Below are positions 22,154 to 30,608 of a stretch of 64,000 nucleotides of DNA, piece after piece; within the stretch, counting starts at the first letter, position 1; each line of letters opens with the position of its first letter. Source of the stretch: Agromyces laixinhei (lineage in GTDB: Bacteria > Actinomycetota > Actinomycetes > Actinomycetales > Microbacteriaceae); assembly GCF_006337065.1 (NCBI RefSeq), contig NZ_CP040872.1, forward strand, positions 1,054,001 through 1,118,000, read 5' to 3'. The notes under the pieces were generated by a model. That model was not told where the DNA came from. It worked only from the letters and a program-made list of their open reading frames with translations, and did no database searches. A program made the translations under genes and the position numbers.

Positions 22154-23326
22154 ATGTCAGTGTCTGCACGAGCGGCCGAGGCGAAGGCCTCGGTCGAGAT
22201 GGTGACCTCGTTCTTTGAGAGCATGGGTGACGTTGCGAGCGATCCCGAGGCCCTCGACTTCACCTTCGGGAATCCGCACGAGATGCCGTTGCCGGGCCTC
22301 ACGAGCGCCATGAGCGCCCAGCTCGAACCCCGATCCGTCGATTGGTTCGCGTACAAGTCCAGCCAGCGGCTCGCCCAGGAGGCGGTGTCCGCGGGCCTTC
22401 GCGCCGAACTCGGAATGGACTTCGAACCCGACGACATCGCGATGACGCAAGGGGCGTTCGGCGCGATCTCCCTCGCGCTGGCGATGCTGGCCGATGCCGG
22501 TGACGAGGTGGTGATCCCCGTGCCCGGATGGTTCTGCTACCCGCCGATGCTGCACGCCGCGAACCTTGCGCCGGTCGGTGCCGCGCTCGATCCGGTCACC
22601 TTCGATCTCGACATCGACGCCATCGCGTGGGCGATCACCCCGCGTACACGCCTGGTGATCGTGAACTCGCCGGCGAACCCGACGGGGCGGGTGTACCCGA
22701 GGGAGGCATGGGACGCACTCGCGGCGGTGCTCGAGGAGGCATCCCGCACGCACGGCCGGCGCATCTGGCTCGTCTCCGACGAGCCGTATCGGCGCATCCG
22801 CTTCGACGGGATCGACTTCGCGAGCCCGGCCGCCTCCTACCCGTGGAGCGTGATCGTCTACAGCTACGGCAAGGTCCTCCTCGCCCCGGGGCAGCGGCTC
22901 GGCTACCTCGCGCTCTCGCCGCTGCTCCCGAGCGAGGAGCGTGCTGAGCTCAGGTCCGCGTGCATGCCCGTGCAGCTCGCGATCGGCTGGGGCTTTCCCA
23001 ACGCTCTCATGCAGTACTCGGCTCCGGCGCTCGAGTCCGTCTCGATCGACATCGCGGAGCTGACCCGCAAGCGGGATCGCATGCACGACGCGCTCACCCG
23101 GGCCGGGTACGCGCTCACCCGGCCCGAGGGAACCTTCTACCTCTGGGGCAGGGCGCCCGGCGGCGACGGGGCGGCGTTCTGCCGCGAGCTCGCCGCGCAC
23201 GGCGTGTACCTCATGCCGGGCACGATGTTCGACCAGCCCGCGCACTTCCGCATCTCGCTGACCGCGACGATGGAGATGATCGAGCGGGCCCTTCCGACGC
23301 TGGTCGCCGCGCCGGAAGGGAGCTGA
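22154..23326 (+). CDS. Pyridoxal-phosphate aminotransferase, class I/II
   Basis: 390 aa from ATG 22154 (GTG 22124 would add ten residues). Fold-type I signature: IVNSPANPTGRVYP, SDEPYRRIRF and the cofactor lysine in YSYGKVLLAPGQRLGY, with the substrate-carboxylate Arg region HFRISLTATMEM at the end. Probably transfers amino groups from an aspartate- or alanine-type donor; substrate unknown. Divergent from the PNPOx-like gene, whose product could use the same vitamin family, though that link is weak. Confidence 0.86.
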   Translation: MSVSARAAEAKASVEMVTSFFESMGDVASDPEALDFTFGNPHEMPLPGLTSAMSAQLEPRSVDWFAYKSSQRLAQEAVSAGLRAELGMDFEPDDIAMTQGAFGAISLALAMLADAGDEVVIPVPGWFCYPPMLHAANLAPVGAALDPVTFDLDIDAIAWAITPRTRLVIVNSPANPTGRVYPREAWDALAAVLEEASRTHGRRIWLVSDEPYRRIRFDGIDFASPAASYPWSVIVYSYGKVLLAPGQRLGYLALSPLLPSEERAELRSACMPVQLAIGWGFPNALMQYSAPALESVSIDIAELTRKRDRMHDALTRAGYALTRPEGTFYLWGRAPGGDGAAFCRELAAHGVYLMPGTMFDQPAHFRISLTATMEMIERALPTLVAAPEGS

Positions 23327-23355
23327 CGGCGGAATTCGCTCGGTACCCTTGAGGC

Positions 23356-23766
23356 ATGGCAGGAAAGGCACGACGGAAGCAGGCAGCCGAGCCCATGGAG
23401 TTCCGTTCGCAGGCGCTCGCCGAAGCGCTCGAGCGGCAAGATGTCGCAGCGGTCGCTCTGGCACTGCGCCACGGCAACACGGTGGTGCCGCTCGTGAAGC
23501 CGGGGCCGCGCGACAAGCCGCTCGATGGCGGCGAGGTGTGGACCTACCGCGACGCGAAGACCGGCGAGATCGCCCTGTTGCTCTTCAGCGACGCGGTGAA
23601 CAAGCCCGAGAACCTGCCGCCCGCGGTGGGGCTGCAGAGCCCGGCGTGGCTGCGCACGTTCCTGAAGCGCTACGAATCGACGATCACGACGGTGTTCCTC
23701 GACATCGCGGGTCCGCATCCGATGCAGGCATCGCCCGCTGAGCTGCTGCGCGCGCTCGAGGCGTAG
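23356..23766 (+). CDS. Small SseB-like protein of unknown function
   Basis: 136 aa. A helical start (FRSQALAEALERQDVAAVALAL) is followed by TVVPLVKPGP, GEIALLLFSDAVNKPENL and a C-terminal GPHPMQASPAELLRALEA. The order resembles the SseB N-terminal domain, but similarity is only by eye. No catalytic residues visible. Ends 13 bp before the convergent radA. Confidence 0.6.
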   Translation: MAGKARRKQAAEPMEFRSQALAEALERQDVAAVALALRHGNTVVPLVKPGPRDKPLDGGEVWTYRDAKTGEIALLLFSDAVNKPENLPPAVGLQSPAWLRTFLKRYESTITTVFLDIAGPHPMQASPAELLRALEA

Positions 23767-23779
23767 CGCGCGCTCGCGG

Positions 23780-25144
23780 TCAGAAGGCGGCGTCGAGTTC
23801 TCGTTCGCGCGCATCGGTCGAGGCCAGCATGGCGCGCTCGACGGCGGCGTGGACGCTGCCGGACTCGACGTCGAGGATGGCCGTGTAACCGAGCCGCCCG
23901 GCCTCGGCCGCGCGCTGTCTCGCCGCCGAGACGGGGCGAACCTCGCCGGCGAGGCTGATCTCGCCGAACGCGGCGAGCTCGTGGGGCACCGCGCGGTCGC
24001 GCATGGCCGAGGCGATGGCCACGGCGATCGCGAGGTCGGCGCCGGGCTCGGCGAGCCGAACCCCGCCGACGGTGGAGACGTAGACGTCGTGATCGCCGAG
24101 GGTCTTGAACCCGGCACGGCGTTCGAGCACGGCGATGATCATGGCGACGCGTGAGGGGTCGACCCCGTTGACGACGCGCCTCGGTTGCGGGGCCTTCGTG
24201 GAGACCACGAGCGCCTGCACCTCGACCGGCAGCGCTCGCCGACCCTCGAGGGCGACGGTGACGCAGGTGCCGCTCACCGCACTACGACCGCTCGAGAGGA
24301 AGAGGCCTGACGGGTCTGGAACCTCGGCGATGCCCTCGCCGGTCATCTCGAAGCAGCCGACCTCGTCGGTCGGACCGAACCGGTTCTTGAGGGCGCGCAC
24401 GAATCGCAGCGCGTTCTGGCGGTCGCCCTCGAACTGGCACACGACGTCGACGAGGTGCTCGAGCAGGCGGGGGCCGGCGATCGAACCGTCTTTCGTGACG
24501 TGGCCCACGAGCAGCACGGGAAGCTGCCGCTCCTTCGCGACGCGGATGAGGGTGGAGGCGACTTCGCGAACCTGACTCGGTTGCCCGGGCAGCCCGTCGG
24601 AGAGCGATGAGGAGACGGTCTGCACCGAGTCGACGATGAGGAGCGCGGGGGAGACGGCGTCGACCTGGCCGAGGATCGTCGCGAGGTCGGTCTCTGCGGC
24701 GAGGTAGAGCTCGTCGTGCAGGGCGCCGGTGCGCCCGGCGCGGAGCCGCACCTGCGCCACCGACTCTTCGGCCGTGACGTAGAGCACGCGGCGGCCGGCG
24801 GCGGCGACGCGTGCTGCCACCTCGAGCAGGAGCGTGGACTTGCCGACGCCCGGCTCGCCCGAGAGCAGGATCGCGGCGCCCGCGACGATGCCGCCGCCGA
24901 GCACCCGGTCGAACTCGCCGATGCCGCTCGGGCGGTGCGCGGCGTCTTCGGTCTGCACCTCGACGATCGATCGCGCGGTGCGCGCCTCGCCGAGTTGCAC
25001 GGCCTGCACGGCGCGCACGATGCCCGTGGCCTCTGCCACGTCGACGACCGTGCCCCACTGCTGGCACTCGCTGCAGCGGCCCACCCACTTGACGGTGCTC
25101 CACCCGCACTCGGTGCAGCGGAACGTGGAGGTGGATCGGGCCAT
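23780..25144 (-). CDS. radA: DNA repair protein RadA (Sms)
   Basis: 454 aa. Processes branched recombination intermediates as a hexameric helicase. A C4 zinc finger (Cys10, Cys13, Cys24, Cys27) opens the protein, then the RecA-like core with Walker A GEPGVGKST (96-104), the RadA-specific KNRFG motif (253-257) and a C-terminal Lon-like domain with GVRLAEPGADLAIAVAIAS. Complete and typical length. Confidence 0.96.
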   Translation of the reverse strand: MARSTSTFRCTECGWSTVKWVGRCSECQQWGTVVDVAEATGIVRAVQAVQLGEARTARSIVEVQTEDAAHRPSGIGEFDRVLGGGIVAGAAILLSGEPGVGKSTLLLEVAARVAAAGRRVLYVTAEESVAQVRLRAGRTGALHDELYLAAETDLATILGQVDAVSPALLIVDSVQTVSSSLSDGLPGQPSQVREVASTLIRVAKERQLPVLLVGHVTKDGSIAGPRLLEHLVDVVCQFEGDRQNALRFVRALKNRFGPTDEVGCFEMTGEGIAEVPDPSGLFLSSGRSAVSGTCVTVALEGRRALPVEVQALVVSTKAPQPRRVVNGVDPSRVAMIIAVLERRAGFKTLGDHDVYVSTVGGVRLAEPGADLAIAVAIASAMRDRAVPHELAAFGEISLAGEVRPVSAARQRAAEAGRLGYTAILDVESGSVHAAVERAMLASTDARERELDAAF

Positions 25145-25180
25145 GTCCTGAGACTAGCTGCGGCCGGAGACATCACCGTC

Positions 25181-25254
25181 GCCGACATCCCGCCGACGTC
25201 CCGCCGACGTCCCGCCGACGTCCCGCCGACGTCCCGCCGACATTCCGCCGGCAT
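25181..25254. repeat. Period-11 tandem array between radA and a divergent monooxygenase
   Basis: GCCGAC recurs at 25181, 25192, 25203, 25214, 25225 and 25236, with GCCGGC at 25247: seven units of about CCGCCGACGTC, exactly 11 bp apart. It occupies the shared upstream region of two divergent genes, about one helical turn per unit. Confidence 0.88.
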
Positions 25255-25328
25255 CCGGCCGCCCGCCCGCTGTGCCGAATGGGAGATCGCCCGTGGCCGC
25301 GCGGCGACGACGGGCGTACCCTGAGCGC

Positions 25329-26597
25329 ATGCGGGCCGACGTCGACGTCCTCGTGATCGGAGCCGGACAGGCCGGACTCGCGGTGAGTCACGAACTCGAC
25401 CGAGCCGCTGTCGAACATGTCGTGCTGGAGCGCGACCGGGTCGGCGCCACGTGGGCGGATCGATGGGACAGCTTCAGGCTCGTCACGCCGAACCACACGA
25501 TCCGGTTACCGGGTGGCGAGTACAGCGGCACGGAACCCGACGGGTACCTGGGCCGCGATGAGATCGGCGACCATCTCCGCGCGTACGCGGATTCCTTCGC
25601 GGCGCCGGTCGAGGAGGGCACGGCGGTCGAATCACTCCGACGCGACGCCGACAGCGCCGACAGCCCCGGCAGCGCCGGCAGCGACGGGAGCGGCGAGCGC
25701 GACGGCAGCGACGTATTCATCGCCGAGACCTCGACCGGCCGCCTCCGTGCACGACGCGTCGTCGTGTGCACCGGCGCCTACCAGCGTGAGCACCGCCCCG
25801 CCGTCATCGACGAGATCGCGCGCGAGGTGCCCGTCATCGGGGCCACGGAGTATCGTTCACCGGCCGCGACACCGGGCGGCACCGTGTTGATCGTCGGCGG
25901 CGGTCAATCAGGCTGTCAGATCGCGTCGGAGCTGGTGCACGCCGGCCGCGAGGTCGTGGTCGCCGCAAGCCGCGCGCCGGCCATGCCGCGCCGAGTGGAC
26001 GGTCGTGACATCGCCGACTGGCTCATCGACCTCGGCTTCTTCGACCAGACCCTCGCCGACATGCCGTCGCCCGCCGTGCGGTTCGCGTCGAACCCGCTCG
26101 CCACGGGAGCCGGCGGGGGCCATGACCTCAACCTCCGCACACTCGCGGCCGACGGGGTACGCCTGATCGGCCATGTCACCGGCGTCGACGGCACGCGGGT
26201 CGCGGCCGCCGACGATCTCGCCGAGTCGGTCGCCGTGGGCGACGGCGCCTTCGCCGAGATCTGCTCGGCGATCGGGCGACTGTGCGCGGCGCGAGGGCTG
26301 CCGGTGCCCGGACTCCCCGAACTTCCGGCGACCGAACTCACGACCGCCGACCCGCCCGATCTCGCCGACCTCGGCCTGGTCGTCAACGCATGCGGGTTCC
26401 GCCCGGCCTACGACTGGATCGCGATCCCCGGCATCGTCGATGACATGGGATTCCCCGTGCAGGAGAACGGCGCGAGCGCGAGCGTTCCCGGACTCTTCTT
26501 CGCCGGCGTCCCGTGGATGCGCACACGCAAGTCACCGCTCCTGCTGGGTGTCGGCGAGGACGCCGAGATCGTCGTCAGGCAGCTCGCTGCTCGGTGA
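25329..26597 (+). CDS. FAD-dependent monooxygenase / oxidoreductase
   Basis: 422 aa from ATG 25329. FAD-binding motif VLVIGAGQAGLAVSHEL at the N-terminus, a second dinucleotide-binding motif VLIVGGGQSGCQIASEL in the middle, and a late VNACGFRPAYDW, as in flavin-containing monooxygenases of the CzcO/YhcZ type. A Ser/Gly/Asp-rich insert (about 105-128) interrupts the FAD domain. Substrate unknown. Overlaps the convergent SGNH hydrolase gene by 23 bp. Confidence 0.84.
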   Translation: MRADVDVLVIGAGQAGLAVSHELDRAAVEHVVLERDRVGATWADRWDSFRLVTPNHTIRLPGGEYSGTEPDGYLGRDEIGDHLRAYADSFAAPVEEGTAVESLRRDADSADSPGSAGSDGSGERDGSDVFIAETSTGRLRARRVVVCTGAYQREHRPAVIDEIAREVPVIGATEYRSPAATPGGTVLIVGGGQSGCQIASELVHAGREVVVAASRAPAMPRRVDGRDIADWLIDLGFFDQTLADMPSPAVRFASNPLATGAGGGHDLNLRTLAADGVRLIGHVTGVDGTRVAAADDLAESVAVGDGAFAEICSAIGRLCAARGLPVPGLPELPATELTTADPPDLADLGLVVNACGFRPAYDWIAIPGIVDDMGFPVQENGASASVPGLFFAGVPWMRTRKSPLLLGVGEDAEIVVRQLAAR

Positions 26598-27402
26598 CGC
26601 GTGACCACGCACTCGCTGAGGCATCTCGCTCCACGAGCCGCTCGACGACGGGGGCGAGTGCCGGCCGGAATGCCTCCGCCCACACCGCGTAGCCGTGGTC
26701 GTTCGGATGGAACATGTCGCGCGCGAACTGCGTCAGGATGCCGCGGAGTCCCTGTCGCCGCGTCACCTCGTGGAGCGGCGCCACGACGAGTCCGTGCTCG
26801 CGGGCGGCTGCGCGCAGCATCCGATTCGCCTCGGCGACCTTGCGTTCGTTGCGGGGCAGGTGAAAGCACGGCAGGTCGGCCACGACGGCGTGCGCGGGCA
26901 GTGCGGCGAAGAGCGAGCGGATGTCGCGGTCGAACCGCGCCGGGTTCCAGTCGGCGATGTCGTTCGCGCCGATCGAGACCGTGACCACGTCGGGCTGGAG
27001 GCGCAACAGGGTGCGGAAGCGCGGCAGCTGGTCGTGCACCGCGAGCGTGGTCGTCGCACCCGAGACGCTGAGGTTCACGACGCGCACGCTCCGGCCGGTC
27101 GCCGCGCGCAGCCCGTCGGCGAGCACACCCACGTAGCTGTGGTCGGGGCGGGAGGCGCCGATGCCCTGGGCGGTGCTGTCGCCGATCGCGACGTAGAGCA
27201 GCTCGCCCTCGGCCTTCGCATGCTCGCGCCACCACTTCGAGTGCACGGGCAGCGTGTCGTTCAGGGTCGATGCGTTCTCGAGCATGCGCGCGCGGAACGG
27301 CCGCACGCCGACCGCGCCGAGCACGGTCGACGCGGCGAGCCGGGCGCCCGCGGCGACACTCGGGCGTTGCGCGTCGAGGGGAGAGATGGAAGAGACGGTC
27401 AC
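26575..27402 (-). CDS. SGNH/GDSL-type hydrolase
   Basis: 275 aa. Serine esterase/lipase fold: block I GDST with Ser76, block III GAND (145-148) and block V DMFHP with Asp229 and His232. No clear signal peptide, though an Ala-rich hydrophobic N-terminus is present. Substrate not predictable; acyl ester hydrolysis is the family reaction. Its 5' side faces the tRNA-Ser gene. Confidence 0.84.
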   Translation of the reverse strand: MTVSSISPLDAQRPSVAAGARLAASTVLGAVGVRPFRARMLENASTLNDTLPVHSKWWREHAKAEGELLYVAIGDSTAQGIGASRPDHSYVGVLADGLRAATGRSVRVVNLSVSGATTTLAVHDQLPRFRTLLRLQPDVVTVSIGANDIADWNPARFDRDIRSLFAALPAHAVVADLPCFHLPRNERKVAEANRMLRAAAREHGLVVAPLHEVTRRQGLRGILTQFARDMFHPNDHGYAVWAEAFRPALAPVVERLVERDASASAWSRVTEQRAA

Positions 27403-27475
27403 GAGCAGAAGCTATGCCTGCTCGCTTCGTGGGGGCTGGGTGCTGGCTGAACGTCAGCTGAGGCATCCGCTCGTT

Positions 27476-27504
27476 TTGGTGCTGGCGGGCGCGTCGTCTA
27501 CGAT
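27476..27504 (+). promoter_or_regulatory. Likely promoter of tRNA-Ser
   Basis: TTGGTG (27476-27481), 17 bp, TACGAT (27499-27504): a reasonable sigma-A promoter. The tRNA begins 8 bases after the -10 box, so transcription would start at or next to the mature 5' end. Confidence 0.55.
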
Positions 27505-27511
27505 TGTCCTC

Positions 27512-27601
27512 GGTACCGTGTCCGAGCGGCCGAAGGTGCAACTCTCGAAAAGTTGTGTGCGTGAAAGCGCACCGTGGGTTCAAATCCCACCGGTACCGCC
27601 A
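27512..27601 (+). tRNA. tRNA-Ser (anticodon CGA)
   Basis: Acceptor arms GGTACCG and CGGTACC pair perfectly; the anticodon stem CAACT/AGTTG holds loop CTCGAAA with anticodon CGA, reading UCG, the favoured serine codon here. A long variable arm (GTGCG...CGCAC) marks a class II tRNA, and GGTTCAAATCC forms the T-loop. CCA is encoded (27599-27601). Confidence 0.97.
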
Positions 27602-27609
27602 GATCGAAG

Positions 27610-27649
27610 GCCCCGACTCCCCTTGATAATACTGGGGAGGCGGGGCTTT
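27610..27649 (+). terminator. Rho-independent terminator after tRNA-Ser
   Basis: GCCCCGACTCCCC (27610-27622) pairs with GGGGAGGCGGGGC (27634-27646) with one A/G mismatch, loop TTGATAATACT, then TTT. Eight bases after the tRNA 3' end. Confidence 0.85.
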
Positions 27650-27834
27650 CGTCATGTCTGGGGGAGGGCTTGCGGTAACGCAGCGGTGACAGAATTTCTC
27701 GATGCCTTGCGAGGATGGATGGCGTCGATCGGTTCAGGTGAGGCGGCCTTCTGCTGCGTCGATGATCGATGCGAACGCTGCGCTTGTGGCGCGTCGTGGG
27801 GGATTCCACTGTTCGTAGGCCAGTGATCGATGTG

Positions 27835-28047
27835 TCAGTGCGTGGTTTCCACCCAGCCCTTGCCCGAGTTGCCCGTCTCGTGCATCCACTCCTTGCCGCA
27901 AGCGGTGCAGCGGTAGTCCTGCTCGTCGGCGACCGTGCCCGAGCCACCGAACTGACGGAAGCCCCCGACCTGCTCGAGGCGCGCGTGCGGCGGAATGTTG
28001 CGGCCCTTCGTGCCCGTGTCGACCAGCTTCCAGCAGTCGTCGCACAT
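27835..28047 (-). CDS. Small zinc-ribbon protein
   Basis: 70 aa from ATG 28047. Two CxxC pairs, CDDC at the very start and CTAC near residue 47, predict one bound zinc. The rest is polar with VGGFRQFGGSGTVADEQDY between the pairs. Divergent from the Fic gene across a perfect palindrome. Function unknown; single zinc ribbons of this size may bind nucleic acid or protein. The 185 bases between it and the tRNA terminator hold no gene I can support. Confidence 0.65.
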   Translation of the reverse strand: MCDDCWKLVDTGTKGRNIPPHARLEQVGGFRQFGGSGTVADEQDYRCTACGKEWMHETGNSGKGWVETTH

Positions 28048-28070
28048 CGTGTCCCGCCACCGTGAAGCCT

Positions 28071-28100
28071 TACCTTCACTTATGCCACTAAGTGAAGGTA
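28071..28100. promoter_or_regulatory. Perfect 12+12 bp palindrome between zinc-ribbon and Fic genes (candidate operator)
   Basis: TACCTTCACTTA (28071-28082) and TAAGTGAAGGTA (28089-28100) are exact reverse complements with a 6-base spacer TGCCAC. The right arm ends inside a possible -10 box of the fic gene (TATGGT, 28099-28104). A protein bound here would cover about -40 to -11 of fic and lie 24 bp from the zinc-ribbon start. Confidence 0.75.
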
Positions 28101-28104
28101 TGGT
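28099..28104 (+). promoter_or_regulatory. Candidate -10 box for a leaderless fic transcript
   Basis: TATGGT fits TANNNT and ends 6 bases before the ATG at 28111, the spacing seen for leaderless actinobacterial mRNAs. No ribosome binding site precedes the ATG, which agrees with leaderless translation. Confidence 0.45.
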
Positions 28105-28110
28105 TGGTTC

Positions 28111-29391
28111 ATGCCAACGGATAGCAGCGGAAGCGACTCCCGCACCTCGGTGCTGTCCTGGCCTGCCCTCGACTACGAGTTGCATCGCTGGGCGCCGCGC
28201 GCGCCCCAGATCCACTCCAACGCCGCGGTGCGTCGGCAGACAGGGCACTACCGCGCCGCAGTCACGCCTGAGATCGCCGACCTCGATGTTCGGCTCAGCG
28301 CGGAGAGCGCGCGTGACCTCGAGGAGGCAGCCGCCGCACTCGTCGCATTCGACAGCCATGCGCAGAAGACGCTCGGCATCAACAACCCCGCCTTGGGGCC
28401 GATGTCGGCGATCCTGCTACGCACGGAGAGCGCCTCGAGTTCTCAGATCGAACAACTGACAACCTCGGCGAAACAGCTCGCGCTCGCAGAGCTCGACGAA
28501 GGCAACGGCGGCGCGCACGGTTCGGGCAAAGCCAACGCGCGCACGGTGATCGGCAATGTCCGAGCAATGGAAGCCGCACTCGCGCTCGCAGATCACGTGA
28601 ACGCCGAGACCATCCTCGCCATGCACTCGGCGCTGCTGCGTCACCAGTACGGCTTCGAAGACGAAGCCGGCCGATTCCGGCATGAGCAAGTGTGGATCGG
28701 CGGTGAAGGTGCCGGCCCGATCGGTGCTGAGTTCGTCGCGCCGCACCACGACCGCGTGAGGCGAGCCGTCGACGATCTCGTCGTCTTCATCGATCGCGAG
28801 GACATCCCCGTCCTTGCGCAGGTCGCGATCTCGCACGCCCAATTCGAGACGATCCACCCCTTCGTCGACGGCAACGGCAGAACCGGGCGCGCCGTGGCCC
28901 AATCGGTCATCCATCACAAGCGCCTGGTCACCAGCACCACGGTGCCGATCTCGGCAGGGCTGCTGGTCGACACCGAGCGGTACTTCGGTGCGCTCGACGC
29001 ATACCGGGACGGCGACGCCGGCCCCATCGTCCGCGCCTTCGCGGATGCCTCGCGCCTGGCGGCGTTCACCGGGACGGCGCTCGTGAACGAGCTCGCCGAA
29101 CAGCTCGAGATCGCTCGAGAGCAGCTCGGCGGCGTGCGTACCGATGCCGCTGCGTGGAAGCTCCTGCCCACCCTGATCGGCCAGCCGGTCGTCAACACCA
29201 GGTACCTGCAGCAACGACTCGCGATGTCGGAGGCGTCGTCGTTACGCGCACTCGACACCCTCGTCGAACGGGGCGTGCTCATCGAGCGCACCGGCTATGG
29301 GCGCAATCGCGTGTGGCAGCACTCCGGCATCATCGCGGTGCTCGATGCGTACGCCGCGGGCATCCGGCGCCGCGCTCAGCGCCGCGCCTGA
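28111..29391 (+). CDS. Fic family protein (AMPylator-like) with C-terminal winged helix
   Basis: 426 aa. Fic core motif HPFVDGNGRTGR (249-260) is intact, including the catalytic His and the ATP-phosphate-binding Asn-Gly-Arg. N-terminal to it, SSQIEQ (110-115) resembles the class II inhibitory helix (S/T)xxxE(G/N), with Gln instead of Gly/Asn after Glu114. A winged helix-turn-helix ends the protein (NTRYLQQRLAMSEASSLRAL, then GVLIER). Family members transfer AMP to proteins; the HTH and the palindrome just upstream suggest autoregulation. Confidence 0.88.
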   Translation: MPTDSSGSDSRTSVLSWPALDYELHRWAPRAPQIHSNAAVRRQTGHYRAAVTPEIADLDVRLSAESARDLEEAAAALVAFDSHAQKTLGINNPALGPMSAILLRTESASSSQIEQLTTSAKQLALAELDEGNGGAHGSGKANARTVIGNVRAMEAALALADHVNAETILAMHSALLRHQYGFEDEAGRFRHEQVWIGGEGAGPIGAEFVAPHHDRVRRAVDDLVVFIDREDIPVLAQVAISHAQFETIHPFVDGNGRTGRAVAQSVIHHKRLVTSTTVPISAGLLVDTERYFGALDAYRDGDAGPIVRAFADASRLAAFTGTALVNELAEQLEIAREQLGGVRTDAAAWKLLPTLIGQPVVNTRYLQQRLAMSEASSLRALDTLVERGVLIERTGYGRNRVWQHSGIIAVLDAYAAGIRRRAQRRA

Positions 29392-29455
29392 TGCTGCGGC
29401 GTCGACCGAGAGAACGCGGCCGCGGGTACTGCGTACTCGTTCGAGAGCGACCCGG

Positions 29456-30535
29456 TCACCACCCGCTCCGCGTGGGCGAATGCCCCTCTCGCGCGTCGTC
29501 GGGCATGGTCATCTCGGCGCGCAGCCCGAGCAGGCGGATCGGCCGGTCGGGCTCGATGCGGCCGACGAGTTCGAGCGTTCGCGCCACCACGACCGCGCGA
29601 TCTGTGGTCGACGCGATCTTCTTCGTGAAGACCTTGGTGATGAACGGCGCGTATCGCACCTTGAGCGTCAGCCCGATCACCGGCCTGCCCTCCGCAGCGA
29701 CGTCATCGAGCACGTGCGCGGCGAGTTCACGCACGGCATCCTCGATCTGCCCGGGTTCGGTGAGGTCCTGCTGGTAGGTCGTCTCCCGGCTGTGCCCGCG
29801 AGCGACCCAAGGCGTGTCGTCGACGACATCGGTGCCGTCGCCGCGGCCGAGCTCGGCGTACCACGGCCCCATGCGCGGGCCGAACTCGGTGGCGAGGGCA
29901 TCGGGGTCGGCTGCGGCCAGCTCTGCCACCGTCGCGATGCCGAGTCCTGCGAGACGCCGGGAGATCTTCGTGCCGACGCCCCACAGCTCGATCGTCGGCC
30001 GATCGCCCATCACCTCGAGCCAGTTGCCGGCCGTGAGCCGGAACACCCCGCGCGGCTTGCCGAAGCCCGTCGCGACCTTCGCCCGCACGAGCGTGTCGCC
30101 GATGCCGACGCTGCAGTGCAGCCGGGTGCGGTCGAGCACGGCCTGCTGAATCCGCCGCGCGTACGCCTCGGGGTCGGCGGTCTCCACGCCGACGAACGCC
30201 TCGTCCCAGCCGAGCACCTGCACGATCGCGCCCGGCTGCACGCGCAGCGTCGCCATCACGGCAGCGGATGCCGCGCCATAGGCCTCGGCGTCGACCGGCA
30301 GGATCACCGCATCAGGCGCCTTGCGGGCGGCGATCCGCAGCGGCATCCCCGAGCCGACGCCGAACTCGCGTGCCTCGTACGACGCGGTCGAGACGACGGC
30401 CCGCTCGCTCGGATCACCGCGCCCTCCGACGATCACGGGTCTGCCCGCGAGCTCGGGGCGCCGCAGCACCTCGACGGCAGCGACGAACTGGTCGAGGTCG
30501 ACGTGCAGCACCCACGACGTACGGTGTCCGCCCAT
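29456..30535 (-). CDS. dinB: DNA polymerase IV (Y-family)
   Basis: 359 aa from ATG 30535; the longer upstream frame is antisense to the DUF6412 region. Error-prone translesion polymerase. Catalytic acidic residues are visible in HVDLDQF (Asp13) and GWDEAF (Asp111, Glu112); SVGIGDTLVRAKVATGFGKP is the palm/thumb motif, and the little-finger domain follows RGHSRETTYQQDL. Convergent with fic. No SOS box recognised. Confidence 0.92.
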   Translation of the reverse strand: MGGHRTSWVLHVDLDQFVAAVEVLRRPELAGRPVIVGGRGDPSERAVVSTASYEAREFGVGSGMPLRIAARKAPDAVILPVDAEAYGAASAAVMATLRVQPGAIVQVLGWDEAFVGVETADPEAYARRIQQAVLDRTRLHCSVGIGDTLVRAKVATGFGKPRGVFRLTAGNWLEVMGDRPTIELWGVGTKISRRLAGLGIATVAELAAADPDALATEFGPRMGPWYAELGRGDGTDVVDDTPWVARGHSRETTYQQDLTEPGQIEDAVRELAAHVLDDVAAEGRPVIGLTLKVRYAPFITKVFTKKIASTTDRAVVVARTLELVGRIEPDRPIRLLGLRAEMTMPDDAREGHSPTRSGW

Positions 30536-30608
30536 CTCACCAGTCTGCACCGGAACCACCGGTGGTAGCGTGGATCGACCCTGTGCACGACCACCGAGAG
30601 GAGCAGCC

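Noticed and set aside
25181..25254. CRISPR array
   Set aside because: Units are 11 bp without spacers and no cas genes are near; it is a simple tandem repeat. The same holds for the arrays at 10204, 10350 and 35480.
27512..27601. tRNA-Ser 3' end as attachment site of an intact genomic island
   Set aside because: No integrase and no second copy of the tRNA 3' end were seen in the window, so only a decayed remnant can be suggested.
27686..27826. 46-codon plus-strand frame rich in cysteine after the tRNA
   Set aside because: No ribosome binding site, no known motif, and it overlaps a low-GC remnant; coding is not supported.
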